Source: an uncultured Eubacterium sp.
GTDB lineage: Bacteria; Bacillota; Clostridia; Lachnospirales; Lachnospiraceae
DNA: 58,942 bases
Direction: 5' to 3'
Assembly: GCA_910586445.1 (NCBI GenBank)
Contig: CAJUHV010000018.1
Coordinates: 1-58,942, forward strand
Under the pieces are notes generated by a model, which saw only the letters and a list, made by a program, of their open reading frames with translations, made no database searches and had not been told where the DNA came from. Shown one piece after another: positions 8,113 through 17,061 of the stretch. Made by a program: the position numbers and the translations under genes. Position 1 is the stretch's first letter. Each line of letters begins with the position of its first letter.

Positions 8113-8958
8113 TGTCCTGCTGGTCAGAGGATGTGTAAATTCCAGATTCCCGGCATGGAGGGCCTGTCTCTTCATACGGGAATCTTTTGGATTGTACAAA
8201 AAGTCTCCGATCAGCGGATGGCCGATATGGCGCATATGCACCCGAATCTGATGTGTACGGCCTGTTTCAAGATGCAGCTTTAGAAGGGAAAGCCCGTCTT
8301 TGTATGCAAGCCGTCTGTAATGCGTGACAGCTTTTTTTCCGCCGGCGAAATCTACCGTGCGTTCGATGATCGAGTCCTCCCTGCGGCTGATCGGCGCGCT
8401 GATAGTGCCGCAGTCTGCCGTCAGGCCTTCTGCGATGGCATAATAAGTCCGAAAAATGCCGCGGTTTCTCATCTGGCCGTATAAAATGCAGCTGCTGTAA
8501 GCATTTTTGGCAATCAGGACAAGGCCGCTTGTATCACGGTCGAGCCGGTTTATGCAGCGGTATGGATACCATTCCTGTTCTGCCTGGGCATGCCGGAGCA
8601 CCGCGTCTGCCAGAGTGCCGTCGTAATGCTCTATAGAAGGGTGGACCGGCATGCCGGCAGGCTTGTTTACAACCAGCAGGTCTTCGTCTTCATAGACGGC
8701 CTCCAATGGCTGTCCTGCCGGCTGTATAAGGGTGCGGCTCTCATCTGCGGGGCAGTCCTCCACCAGATGTATGGATAATACTTCTCCTTCCTGTAAGATC
8801 CGGCTGACATAAGCCCAGACTCCGTTTACCATAATGCCGCATTCCGTTTTTTTCAGCTGCGTAATGACACTGTGCGAGAACTGTTTTTGTTTTAAAAATG
8901 CAAGTATGCTCCATCCGGCGGTATCTGCGCCGATGGAATAAGTCAATGTCCGTTTCAT
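8050..8958 (-). CDS. RluA-family RNA pseudouridine synthase
   Basis: A 302-residue enzyme of the RluA/RluD class, which isomerises uridine to pseudouridine in rRNA or tRNA. An S4-like N-terminal part (FSHSVITQLKKTECGIMVNG) is followed by the synthase domain with VVNKPAGMPVHP, the catalytic signature INRLDRDTSG (Asp after RL), and GRTHQIRVHMRHIGHPLIGD. The frame runs on upstream, but the ATG at 8958 gives the normal family N-terminus. No clear Shine-Dalgarno is seen, so the start is less certain. Substrate cannot be told from sequence alone. Divergent from sigK with a 94-bp gap, convergent with the DUF5662 gene. Confidence 0.88.
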   Translation of the reverse strand: MKRTLTYSIGADTAGWSILAFLKQKQFSHSVITQLKKTECGIMVNGVWAYVSRILQEGEVLSIHLVEDCPADESRTLIQPAGQPLEAVYEDEDLLVVNKPAGMPVHPSIEHYDGTLADAVLRHAQAEQEWYPYRCINRLDRDTSGLVLIAKNAYSSCILYGQMRNRGIFRTYYAIAEGLTADCGTISAPISRREDSIIERTVDFAGGKKAVTHYRRLAYKDGLSLLKLHLETGRTHQIRVHMRHIGHPLIGDFLYNPKDSRMKRQALHAGNLEFTHPLTSRTLHLYAPMPEDMLQFFHMVIS

Positions 8959-8997
8959 AAATATTATTTTACAACAAAATAAGAAAATTGGAAAGGC

Positions 8998-9025
8998 ACG
9001 AAGCAGCATATATCCACATAGAATA
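8998..9025 (+). promoter_or_regulatory. Sigma-K-like promoter upstream of sigK
   Basis: AC (8998-8999), 17 nt, then CATAGAATA (9017-9025), matching the sigma-K consensus AC-N16/17-CATAnnnTA. It is placed about 28 nt before the TTG start. Fits autoregulation of sigK; consensus evidence only. Confidence 0.5.
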
Positions 9026-9052
9026 GAAGAAAGTGGCTTTGAGGTGCGGGTT

Positions 9053-9679
9053 TTGAAGACTTTTTTACCACCGCTTGGTATACAGGAGGAGAAAAAAGTT
9101 CTGGAAGAAATGCAGGGAGGAAGCCTTGAGGCCCGAAATACATTAATTGTACACAATATGCGCCTTGTAGCACATATCGCGAAAAAATATCAAAATGCAG
9201 ATGAAGATATGGAGGAAATGATTTCGATCGGCACGATCGGGCTTATTAAGGCTGTCATGACTTTTCATCCCGAGAAAGGATCACGGCTTTCGACCTATGC
9301 CGCAAGGTGTATTGACAATGAGCTGCTTATGCACCTGCGCAACCGGAGAAAAGCAGCCAGGGAAGTATCGATATATGAGCCGATCGGAACAGATAAGGAA
9401 GGCAACCAGATCAATTTTATGGACATTATTGAGAGTGAAGAGCCGGACGTCATCGAATGCATGGATAAAAACGTCAAAATCAGCCAGCTGCAGAAGCTGC
9501 TGCCGCAGATTCTGACGAACAGGGAACAGGAAATCATTATTCTCCGCTACGGGCTCTTAGACGATAAGCCGGTAACACAAAAACAGATTGCAGGCAGGCT
9601 CGGCATATCGCGCTCCTATGTGTCGCGGATTGAGAAGAAGGCGCTTTCGAAGCTTCGGGAGAAGTTTGAGGAAGGGTGA
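9053..9679 (+). CDS. sigK: RNA polymerase sporulation sigma factor SigK
   Basis: Late mother-cell sigma factor, 208 residues, uninterrupted. Region 2: RNTLIVHNMRLVAHIAKKY, EEMISIGTIGLIKAVMTF, LSTYAARCIDNELLMHLR. Region 4: LTNREQEIIILRYGL, TQKQIAGRLGISRSYVSRIEKKA. The linker IGTDKEGNQI is typical for SigE/SigK. A GTG at 9044 is possible, but the TTG at 9053 has GAGGTG 6 nt upstream and gives the family N-terminus MKTFLPPL without the long pro-sequence seen in Bacillus pro-sigma-K. There is no skin-type insertion. It should drive late coat genes. Confidence 0.93.
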   Translation: MKTFLPPLGIQEEKKVLEEMQGGSLEARNTLIVHNMRLVAHIAKKYQNADEDMEEMISIGTIGLIKAVMTFHPEKGSRLSTYAARCIDNELLMHLRNRRKAAREVSIYEPIGTDKEGNQINFMDIIESEEPDVIECMDKNVKISQLQKLLPQILTNREQEIIILRYGLLDDKPVTQKQIAGRLGISRSYVSRIEKKALSKLREKFEEG

Positions 9680-9710
9680 ACCTGCGTAAAAGATAGGAAG
9701 TTTCAGAAAG

Positions 9711-9756
9711 TGGGATGAGTTCATTTGGCCGGCAGGTGCCAGGCTGACTCATCCCA
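9711..9756 (+). terminator. Terminator-like stem-loop after sigK
   Basis: TGGGATGAGT (9711-9720) pairs perfectly with ACTCATCCCA (9747-9756), with an inner TGGC/GCCA stem, followed by TTCTGTGTT. Confidence 0.65.
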
Positions 9757-9802
9757 TTCTGTGTTAACAGGCGTAAGTATTATGGATACCTGCGAAATAT
9801 TC

Positions 9803-9831
9803 TTGTGTGTTATTTGCAGAGCATGTATAAT
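9803..9831 (+). promoter_or_regulatory. Sigma-A-type promoter before the nuclease pseudogene
   Basis: TTGTGT and TATAAT are separated by 17 nt, about 24 nt before the ATG at 9855. Confidence 0.6.
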
Positions 9832-9854
9832 TACATCTAACCGGGAGAGCGGCT

Positions 9855-10121
9855 ATGGAAGATATAATGATGGAGCCTGAGAACGAAATGGCCAATGTGG
9901 TAATCATGGAATTCAAGGTCAGGGATTCGTGAGAAGAGAAATCGCTGGAGGATACTGCCGATGCCGCGTTAAGGCAGATTGGGCAGCAGCGGTATAAGAA
10001 GGGTTTGGAAAACCGGGGAATCTCAGTCAGCCGAATCCGGAAATATGCTTTTGCATTTGAAGGGAAAGCGGTTTTGATAAAAAGATGATATATTGCTTTT
10101 TCTGCACAAATTGCCTATAAT
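9855..10121 (+). pseudogene. C-terminal remnant of an AAA-ATPase/PD-(D/E)XK nuclease-type protein
   Basis: The reading frame gives NVVIMEFKV (the E-x-K part of a PD-(D/E)XK site), then an in-frame TGA at 9930, then EEKSLEDTADAALRQIGQQRY and IRKYAFAFEGKAVLI. This is the recognisable C-terminal end of the DUF1703/PDDEXK_9 AAA-like proteins that are multicopy in gut Clostridia (normally about 500-570 residues). The ATPase domain is absent and the stop splits what is left. It has an intact-looking promoter, so it may be transcribed without use. Confidence 0.75.
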
Positions 10122-10122
10122 A
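10094..10122 (+). promoter_or_regulatory. Promoter for the DNA methyltransferase gene
   Basis: TTGCTT and TATAAT (10117-10122) are separated by 17 nt, about 61 nt before the ATG at 10184. Confidence 0.55.
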
Positions 10123-10183
10123 AAAAAGTCTATCGTCAAGAAAATGTATTGGCGTTAAAATAGGCAGAAAGGCTGTTAAATTC

Positions 10184-11410
10184 ATGTCGAAAAAGAATAG
10201 GAATGATCAGATTTTCACCCCTGAACAATACGTGGAAGATATGCTGGATCGAATAGGATACGTAAAAAATCTGACAGGCAAAACTGTTCTGGAAAATTCG
10301 TGTGGTCAGGGAAACATATTAGTGCCGATCGTCCGTAGATATATTAAAGATGCTAAAATGCAGGGACTGTCTAATGAACATATAGCACAGAGCCTGTCCC
10401 GGGATCTTATAGGATTTGAGGTTAACCGGGAACAAAGAGAGAAATGCATCGAACATCTAAATGAGATATGCAGTTTGAATGGAATAAGCAATGTGGCATG
10501 GAATATACGCGGCGAGGACTTTCTGGCATATAATGCAGGTGAAATCAAAGCCTCATTTATTGTTGGGAATCCTCCTTATATCACATATCATGATATGACA
10601 GAAGAAGAGAGGCAGTATCTTAGGGAACATTATGAAGTCTGCAGAAAAGGGAGATTTGATTACTGCTATGCTTTTATAGAGGTGGGCATAAACGCATTAA
10701 AAACAGATGGAAAGATGATTTACCTGATTCCTTTTAGTATTTTCCGAAACCGGTATGCAAAAGAAATACGAAATCTTATCATTGACAGAATCACTGAAAT
10801 CGTTGATTTTAGCGGACAAAAGGTCTTTCCGGGCATTACCTGCTCCGTTGCTTTCCTGCTCTATGAAAAGGAAAATAATAATGATAAAGTACTATATGAG
10901 CAGAACGAAACAGGCATAAAAAGGATCATTCCAAAGAGTCATCTGCGTGAGAATAATAAAAAATGGATTTTCCAGAAAGTGGATGATGGGAAAGAGCAGT
11001 TTGGTAAGTATTTTAATATCCAGAACAGCGTGGCTACGCTGTTAAATGAGGCATTTTTGATCATGCCGACAAAAGAAGATGAACGCTTTTTTTACGTGCT
11101 AAGACAGAAAGTGGAAAAAGGGATCTGTTTGAAAGCAATCAGCACAAAAAGTGAAAAGAAAAAATCAGCAGAGCAGCAATACATAATCTTTCCTTATAAT
11201 AGGGAAGGAAAGGAAATCTGCAGATATGAAGAACAAGAGTTTAGGCGTCTGTATCCATATGCCTATAAATATATGGAGCAATTTAAAAGAAAACTAAAGA
11301 ACAGAAAAAGTGACAAACATGCACAGTGGTTCGAATATGGAAGGTCGCAGGCCCTTACTGAGCTTTGGAAAGAAAAATTAGTTCTGCCGATCTGGAAAAT
11401 GGAACTTTAA
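10184..11410 (+). CDS. Solitary N6-adenine DNA methyltransferase, probably 3'-truncated
   Basis: A 408-residue type II/Eco57I-TaqI-like adenine methyltransferase. The SAM-binding part is at residues 35-60 (TVLENSCGQGNILVPIV), the catalytic NPPY at about residues 130-133 (FIVGNPPYITYH), followed by YLIPFSIFRNRYAKEIR and DFSGQKVFPGITCSVAFLLYE. The C-terminal half is the target-recognition region and stops at KEKLVLPIWKMEL, where related proteins usually continue for some 60-80 residues, so the 3' end may be lost. No restriction endonuclease gene lies nearby. AT-rich composition and pseudogene neighbours point to acquired DNA. AAAGG lies 11 nt before the ATG. Confidence 0.8.
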   Translation: MSKKNRNDQIFTPEQYVEDMLDRIGYVKNLTGKTVLENSCGQGNILVPIVRRYIKDAKMQGLSNEHIAQSLSRDLIGFEVNREQREKCIEHLNEICSLNGISNVAWNIRGEDFLAYNAGEIKASFIVGNPPYITYHDMTEEERQYLREHYEVCRKGRFDYCYAFIEVGINALKTDGKMIYLIPFSIFRNRYAKEIRNLIIDRITEIVDFSGQKVFPGITCSVAFLLYEKENNNDKVLYEQNETGIKRIIPKSHLRENNKKWIFQKVDDGKEQFGKYFNIQNSVATLLNEAFLIMPTKEDERFFYVLRQKVEKGICLKAISTKSEKKKSAEQQYIIFPYNREGKEICRYEEQEFRRLYPYAYKYMEQFKRKLKNRKSDKHAQWFEYGRSQALTELWKEKLVLPIWKMEL

Positions 11411-11636
11411 TAGACGAAGAGAGTGATGAGTTTCGGTGCGTCTGGAATATTGTGGAAATATATACTATTGTGAAATTCGGATTACGAATTATGCAGGAAC
11501 GAGAATACGAGGGGCTATTGTAGTTCAGGAAATATCTGCGGGGTTCTGCATTATTATAAAGAAAAGGACATTATGAATCTATACATATATCCTGATGAGG
11601 AGCATACACAAATCGTGAAGCTGCTCTAATTTATGC
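11411..11636. other. Decayed sequence after the methyltransferase gene
   Basis: No intact frame. Short open stretches occur in two frames (for example one ending EHTQIVKLL before TAA near 11628), interrupted by stops. I do not recognise the origin; it could be frameshifted methyltransferase tail or another lost gene. Confidence 0.4.
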
Positions 11637-11671
11637 TGCGGATTGAGAAGAAATCCTTTCTTTTCTCCGCA
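11637..11671. terminator. Long near-perfect stem-loop
   Basis: TGCGGA plus GAGAAGAAA pairs with TTTCTTTTC plus TCCGCA around a 3-nt loop (one G-U pair, small internal loop). The following sequence has no long U-run. Likely end of the accessory patch. Confidence 0.5.
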
Positions 11672-11717
11672 ATCTATGATAAAATAAATCTATCTTTTTT
11701 GTATCTTTTAATTTATG

Positions 11718-11780
11718 CCCGCAGTACTTAATTTGCGGGAGTTTCATTATGTTTCGTTATGTTTCGTTATGTTTCATTAG
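11718..11780. repeat. Small hairpin and four 10-bp tandem repeats upstream of yifB
   Basis: CCCGCA (11718-11723) pairs with TGCGGG (11734-11739), followed by four consecutive 10-bp units of the form GTTTCGTTAT/GTTTCATTAT (11741-11780). No promoter motif is obvious nearby. Confidence 0.75.
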
Positions 11781-11850
11781 GTGTCAAAAAAATTCCCGAT
11801 TCAAATTCTATAAAAATGCGAAATGAAAATGCATAATCAGGAGGATTTCA

Positions 11851-13488
11851 TTGTATAGTATTGTATCAACAGCAATTATTAGGGGGATCAACAGCATTCC
11901 GGTGCAGGTAGAGGCGGATGTAAGTGACGGTATGCCGGTCTTTGATATGGTAGGATTTCTGGCATCTGAGGTAAAAGAAGCCAGGGAGCGCGTCCGCACG
12001 GCACTGCGCAACAGCGGATACAGGCTGCCTGCAAAGCGGATTACCGTCAATCTGTCCCCGGCAAATATTAAAAAGACCGGTTCCGGCTTTGACCTGCCGG
12101 TAGCGGTAGCCATACTTGCGGCAATCGGCATTGTGCCGGGCTGGAAGCTGACCGGCATCCTTATAACGGGAGAGATTGGTTTAAACGGCAACATACAGCC
12201 GATCGAAGGCATTCTGCCGATTGTGGCAGAAGCGGCAGGGCATGGGTTTGTAAAATGCATCGTGCCATACGACAACCGCAGTGAAGCAGCTATGATCAAA
12301 GACATTCAGATACTGGCAGTCAGGACAATAAAAGAGGTGATCGAATATTTAAATAAAGAATATAATGAAGAATATTTAAATAAAGAATATTTGAATAAAG
12401 AAAATATCCCGGGACAGAGCAGTCCGGCATGCCATGCAGCTGCCGGGTATAAAGAGGATGCACGGCCCGGCGGCATAGACAGCGGAAATCCTGCTGTAGA
12501 AGATAACGATATAAGCCCGGATTTTTCTCAGATCAACGGCCAGAGGCTTGTGCGCCGCGCCAGCGAAGTCGCAGCGGCGGGCATGCACAACCTGTTTTTG
12601 ATCGGCCCGCCGGGTGCGGGAAAGACGATGATTGCACAGCGCATACCTACGATACTGCCGCCGATGTGCGCGCCGGAGCAGCTGGAGCTTGCCAAGATCT
12701 ACAGTATCAGCGGAATGCTTTTACAGGGCAGTGATATCTGGAAGAAACGCCCGTTTAGAAGCCCTCATCATACCATTACGCCGCAGGGGCTGGTCGGCGG
12801 CGGTGCTTCGCCAAAGCCGGGGGAAATTTCCCTTGCACATAAAGGGGTGCTGTTTTTGGACGAGCTGGCGGAATTTCAAAAGTCTACGCTGGAGCTGCTG
12901 CGCCAGCCGATGGAGGATAAGCAGATACATTTGGCAAGGCTTTCGGGCAGCTGCAGCTATCCGGCCGATTTTATGCTGGTGGCTGCAAGCAATCCATGTC
13001 CATGCGGGGCATATCCAGATATGAACCGCTGCCGCTGTACACAGCATGCGATAGACCGTTATCTGGGCAGGATCAGCCAGCCGCTTCTAGACCGCATAGA
13101 CATCTGCGTGGAGGCGGCGCAGCTTACTTATGAGGAGCTTACGGCAGATTCGGCAAACGAAAGCTCTGCGGCCATACGCAAAAGGGTCTGCGCGGCATGG
13201 GAGCTGCAGAAGGCAAGGTATGAAGGCATGGGCTTTTATTTTAACAGCCAGATTCCGGCAGGCAGGCTGAAGGAGTTCTGCGGCATTACGCGCAGAGAAG
13301 AGGATTACCTGCATGACCTGTATCAGACAGGCAGCCTGACAGCGCGTGCCTATCATAAAATCCTGCGTGTTGCAAGGACGATTGCGGATTTGTCTTACAG
13401 CAGCAGGGTAGAGGTATGCCATCTATCCGAGGCATTCTGTTACCGCAGCTTTGACAGAAAATACTGGGAGAGGTGGCAGCATGGATAA
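11851..13488 (+). CDS. yifB: YifB/ComM-like Mg-chelatase-type AAA+ ATPase
   Basis: A 545-residue YifB-family protein, slightly longer than usual (about 505-515). The N-terminal ChlI/Lon-S16-like domain (1-165) contains RERVRTALRNSGYRLPAKRITVNLSPA. The Mg-chelatase AAA+ domain has Walker A GPPGAGKT (252-259), Walker B GVLFLDELAEF and SNPCPCG, and the C-terminal part has ARAYHKILRVARTIADL. Related ComM is a branch-migration helicase in natural transformation. The start is TTG with AGGAGG 6 nt upstream. Extra length comes from a linker with repeated EYLNKE units (see repeat). The stop overlaps dprA by 8 nt, so the two are cotranscribed. Confidence 0.92.
   Translation: MYSIVSTAIIRGINSIPVQVEADVSDGMPVFDMVGFLASEVKEARERVRTALRNSGYRLPAKRITVNLSPANIKKTGSGFDLPVAVAILAAIGIVPGWKLTGILITGEIGLNGNIQPIEGILPIVAEAAGHGFVKCIVPYDNRSEAAMIKDIQILAVRTIKEVIEYLNKEYNEEYLNKEYLNKENIPGQSSPACHAAAGYKEDARPGGIDSGNPAVEDNDISPDFSQINGQRLVRRASEVAAAGMHNLFLIGPPGAGKTMIAQRIPTILPPMCAPEQLELAKIYSISGMLLQGSDIWKKRPFRSPHHTITPQGLVGGGASPKPGEISLAHKGVLFLDELAEFQKSTLELLRQPMEDKQIHLARLSGSCSYPADFMLVAASNPCPCGAYPDMNRCRCTQHAIDRYLGRISQPLLDRIDICVEAAQLTYEELTADSANESSAAIRKRVCAAWELQKARYEGMGFYFNSQIPAGRLKEFCGITRREEDYLHDLYQTGSLTARAYHKILRVARTIADLSYSSRVEVCHLSEAFCYRSFDRKYWERWQHG
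12343..12405 (+). repeat. In-frame 15-bp microrepeats in the yifB linker
   Basis: Units of GAATATTTAAATAAA start at 12343, 12370 and 12385 with a shorter GAATATAATGAA between them. They encode EYLNK-type repeats between the two yifB domains and keep the frame. Confidence 0.85.
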
Positions 13489-14608
13489 TAAAGATCAATA
13501 TGCCTACTGGCTTGCCTGTGTCAAAGGATGTACCCGCCGGGTGCAGAAGAGGCTGTTCGGCGTATGTGCCGGGGCAGAGGAGGTCTACCGGCTGAATCAA
13601 AGGCAGCTGGAAAAAATACCCGGCCTTCTGCCAAAAGATGTTATAAGTATTGTGGAATCGAAAAAAAACTGGGATATTCAGGGTGCCTATGAGCAGCTGG
13701 CGCAGGCGGGCATTTCTTTTACAAGCCTGGAAAAAGCGGACTATCCGTTAAAGCTGCGCGAGCTTTCCGACGCGCCTTTTGGATTATTTTACCGCGGCAG
13801 GCTGCCGGCGCCGGATGAATTCCGGGTCGCGGTTGTAGGTGCCAGAATGTGTTCTGAATATGGGAGGACTGTTGCAAGGCAGCTTGCTAGAGAACTTGCC
13901 GCGCATGATGTGGCCGTTGTCAGCGGGATGGCGCAGGGCATAGATGCAGCTGGCCACAGAGGCGCATTAGACAGCGGGGGAGATACGTATGCGGTATTCG
14001 GCTGCGGCGTTGATTTATGCTATCCAAGATACCATAAGCAGCTTTACAGCGATATTATGCAGCACGGCGGGCTGCTCAGCGAATATCCGCCCGGCACAAA
14101 TCCGCTGCCTGCATATTTTCCGCAGAGGAACCGCATAATAAGTGCGCTGTCGGATGTAGTGGCGGTCATAGAGGCAAAAGAAAAAAGCGGTTCATTAATA
14201 ACGGCTGACCTGGCGTTAGACCAGGGCAGGGATGTATATGCGCTGCCGGGGCGCGTGACAGATGCGCTGAGCGCAGGCTGCAACCGCCTGATTGCACAGG
14301 GGGCAGGCATATTATTATCGATCGAGGATTTTATACAGGAACTGGCTGTTGCCGTCTCCTGCAGGAATAAATCAGTCCATTCGGATCATAATCATAAAAA
14401 TTTTACTAATTTACATAAAATTTCTCTTGAAAAAGATGAACAGTTGGTGTATGGTTGTCTTGGTCTTTCACCAGTGGGCATAGAAGAGATCTTGAAGAAA
14501 ACCGGACTGGAAGTCCAGACACTCAGCTGTGTACTGGCATCACTGGTGCAGAAACGCTACATCGAAGAAATTTTTAAAAATCACTATATATGTATATGCG
14601 GTGATTGA
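13481..14608 (+). CDS. dprA: DNA-processing protein DprA (Smf)
   Basis: A 375-residue DprA that loads RecA on incoming single-stranded DNA. An N-terminal SAM-like part is followed by the Rossmann fold with VVGARMCSEYGR, SGMAQGIDAAGH, FGCGVDLCYP, LSEYPPG, PQRNRIISALSD and SGSLITADLALDQGR, and by a C-terminal winged-helix segment (LSPVGIEEILKKTGL). The start is the ATG at 13481, preceded by GAGAGGTGG and overlapping the yifB stop. An upstream ATG-like codon at 13451 is inside yifB. Placed before topA as in Bacillus subtilis (smf-topA). Whether the organism is competent cannot be told here. Confidence 0.94.
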   Translation: MDNKDQYAYWLACVKGCTRRVQKRLFGVCAGAEEVYRLNQRQLEKIPGLLPKDVISIVESKKNWDIQGAYEQLAQAGISFTSLEKADYPLKLRELSDAPFGLFYRGRLPAPDEFRVAVVGARMCSEYGRTVARQLARELAAHDVAVVSGMAQGIDAAGHRGALDSGGDTYAVFGCGVDLCYPRYHKQLYSDIMQHGGLLSEYPPGTNPLPAYFPQRNRIISALSDVVAVIEAKEKSGSLITADLALDQGRDVYALPGRVTDALSAGCNRLIAQGAGILLSIEDFIQELAVAVSCRNKSVHSDHNHKNFTNLHKISLEKDEQLVYGCLGLSPVGIEEILKKTGLEVQTLSCVLASLVQKRYIEEIFKNHYICICGD

Positions 14609-14751
14609 AACTGCCTGTAAATCGGTCTATGCCGACTCAATGGTGCATGTAATTTGGCGACTGCGCGTTAGAGCGGTTGCTGCGTGCAAAAATGAATCGC
14701 CGTCTATATGTTTTTACAGTAATTACAGAATAAGCAGGTTGAGGAGTAGTC

Positions 14752-16854
14752 ATGGCAAAATATCTGGTAATCGTGGAATCACCGGCAAAGGTAAAGACGA
14801 TAAAAAAATTTTTGGGGAAAAATTACGAAGTCACTGCTTCAAACGGACATGTCAGGGACTTGCCGAAAAGTCAGATGGGAATCGATTTTGAGCATGATTT
14901 TGAACCAAAATACATTACAATCCGGGGCAAAGGAGAGATTCTTGCAAAGCTGCGCAAGGAAGTAAAAAAGGCTGACCGGGTTTATCTTGCGACCGACCCT
15001 GACCGGGAGGGAGAAGCAATCTCATGGCATCTGTCCAAGGCATTGAAGCTGGACGAAAAGGCAGATGATAAGAAGGTGTTCCGCATAAGCTTTAATGAGA
15101 TCACGAAAAATGCGGTCAAAGCCTCGTTAAAAACGCCGAGGGAAATTGACATGGATCTGGTCAACGCCCAGCAGGCAAGGCGTGTCTTAGACCGCATGGT
15201 AGGTTATAAAATAAGCCCCGTGCTCTGGGAAAAGGTAAAGCGCGGCCTGAGCGCAGGCAGGGTGCAGTCTGTCGCGCTGCGTATTATAGCAGACCGTGAA
15301 AATGAAATCAGTGAATTTATCCCGGAAGAGTACTGGACGGTAGATGCCGCATTTTCGATTGCAGGCGCAAAAAAGAAGCTGGAGGCCAAGTTTTACGGCA
15401 CGGCGCAGGGACGCATGAAAATAGAGAATGCCCAGCAGGCAGAAAAAATCAAGCAGGAGCTGATGAATGCGCAGTACCGCATTCTGGATATCAAAAAAAG
15501 CGAACGGATGAAAAAGGCACCGCACCCGTTTACGACCAGCACACTGCAGCAGGAGGCCTCCAAAGTCTTAAATTTTTCTACATTAAAGACAATGCGCCTT
15601 GCCCAGCAGCTTTATGAAGGCATTGAAATCAAAGGTGAGGGCGTCATCGGCCTGATTACTTATTTAAGAACAGACTCCATACGCATTTCTGAAGAGGCGG
15701 ACGCACAGGCAAGGAGCTATATCGGGGAAAAATATGGAGAACAATATATAGCGGCGCCTATGGCGGAAAAGAAAAAATCCGGCAAGATACAGGATGCGCA
15801 TGAAGCAATCCGTCCGACCAATATTGCCAGGACGCCCGTAGAGGTAAAGGAGTCGCTTTCCAGAGACCAGTTCCGCCTGTACAGCCTGATCTGGAAACGG
15901 TTTACGGCGAGCCGCATGAGTCCTGCCAAATACGAAACGACCAGCGTAAAAATAGGCGCGGGCAGGTATGTGCTGACGGTTTCAGCCTCACGGATCGCGT
16001 TTGACGGCTTTATGTCTGTCTATATGAGCGATGAGGATGAAAAAGGGGAAAATAACACGCTGCTGAAATCCATTGATGAGTCCACAGAGCTTACGCTTGC
16101 AGATGTGGAATGCAGGCAGCATTTTACACAGCCTCCGGCGCATTATACAGAAGCCGCGCTGGTCAAGGCTTTGGAAGAGCACGGCATCGGACGGCCTAGT
16201 ACGTATGCGCCTACGATTACGACGCTTTTGACCAGACATTATATATTGAAGGAAAACAAAAACCTGCATCTGACAGACTTAGGCGAGGCAGTCAATACCA
16301 TTATGAAGGAGGCGTTTGCCGAGATTGTAGATGAAGAATTTACGGCCAATATGGAGCTTTTGCTGGATAGGGTAGAAGAAGGAGATGTAAACTGGAAAGT
16401 AGTTGTCGGCAATTTTTATCCGGATCTGGAAAAAGCAGTGCTGAACGCTGAAAAAAATCTGGAGAAAGTTCAGATCGCAGCAGAGGAAACAGACGTCATC
16501 TGCGAAGAGTGCGGGCGCAACATGGTCATAAAATACGGCCCGCACGGCAGGTTTTTAGCATGTCCGGGATTCCCGGAATGCCGTAATACAAAGCCGTATC
16601 TGGAAAAAATCGGCGTTGCCTGTCCAAAATGCGGCAAGGACATAGTTATCCGAAAGACAAAAAAGGGAAGGCGGTTTTATGGCTGCGAGGCAGGCCCGGA
16701 TGACTGCGATTTCATGTCATGGCAGAAGCCGTCTGAACAGAAGTGTCCAAAGTGCGGCGGATATATGGTAGAAAAGGGGAGCAAGGTAGTCTGTGCGGAT
16801 GCACAGTGTGGTTATGTGCGTGAGATGAAAAAGGCGCAGGATAAGGGCGCATAA
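14752..16854 (+). CDS. topA: DNA topoisomerase I (type IA)
   Basis: A 700-residue enzyme that relaxes negative supercoils. TOPRIM domain at 1-120 (VIVESPAKVKTIKKFLG, EVTASNGHVRDLPKS, ATDPDREGEAISWH); cleavage domain with active-site Tyr304 in YLRTDSIRIS; GIGRPSTYAPTITTL. The C-terminus has three four-cysteine zinc ribbons (CEECGRNM, CPKCGKDI, CPKCGGYM). GAGGAG precedes the ATG. The 143-bp gap behind dprA has no recognised site. A strong terminator follows. Confidence 0.96.
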   Translation: MAKYLVIVESPAKVKTIKKFLGKNYEVTASNGHVRDLPKSQMGIDFEHDFEPKYITIRGKGEILAKLRKEVKKADRVYLATDPDREGEAISWHLSKALKLDEKADDKKVFRISFNEITKNAVKASLKTPREIDMDLVNAQQARRVLDRMVGYKISPVLWEKVKRGLSAGRVQSVALRIIADRENEISEFIPEEYWTVDAAFSIAGAKKKLEAKFYGTAQGRMKIENAQQAEKIKQELMNAQYRILDIKKSERMKKAPHPFTTSTLQQEASKVLNFSTLKTMRLAQQLYEGIEIKGEGVIGLITYLRTDSIRISEEADAQARSYIGEKYGEQYIAAPMAEKKKSGKIQDAHEAIRPTNIARTPVEVKESLSRDQFRLYSLIWKRFTASRMSPAKYETTSVKIGAGRYVLTVSASRIAFDGFMSVYMSDEDEKGENNTLLKSIDESTELTLADVECRQHFTQPPAHYTEAALVKALEEHGIGRPSTYAPTITTLLTRHYILKENKNLHLTDLGEAVNTIMKEAFAEIVDEEFTANMELLLDRVEEGDVNWKVVVGNFYPDLEKAVLNAEKNLEKVQIAAEETDVICEECGRNMVIKYGPHGRFLACPGFPECRNTKPYLEKIGVACPKCGKDIVIRKTKKGRRFYGCEAGPDDCDFMSWQKPSEQKCPKCGGYMVEKGSKVVCADAQCGYVREMKKAQDKGA

Positions 16855-16885
16855 AATTTACTGCGCCGGAATAATTGGCAGATAA

Positions 16886-16932
16886 TTCCGCAGCCGGCAG
16901 CTGTTTTTAATTACAGCAGCCGGCTGCGGAAA
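16886..16932 (+). terminator. Strong terminator after topA
   Basis: TTCCGCAGCCGG pairs with CCGGCTGCGGAA, extended by GCTGT/ACAGC across one mismatch, followed by TTTGTTTA. Confidence 0.8.
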
Positions 16933-17061
16933 TTTGTTTATAGCAGATGCTGCATTTTACGGAAATTTATATAATATACATGTAATATAAAATATTGGTT
17001 GAATTATCAGATAAAGAGTGCTATCATTATTTCAGACTAAATCAATTTAAAAAATCAAAGT

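Noticed and set aside
8050..9156. Longer version of the pseudouridine synthase starting at 9156
   Set aside because: The extra 66 residues overlap sigK and its promoter and do not resemble the family; start set at 8958.
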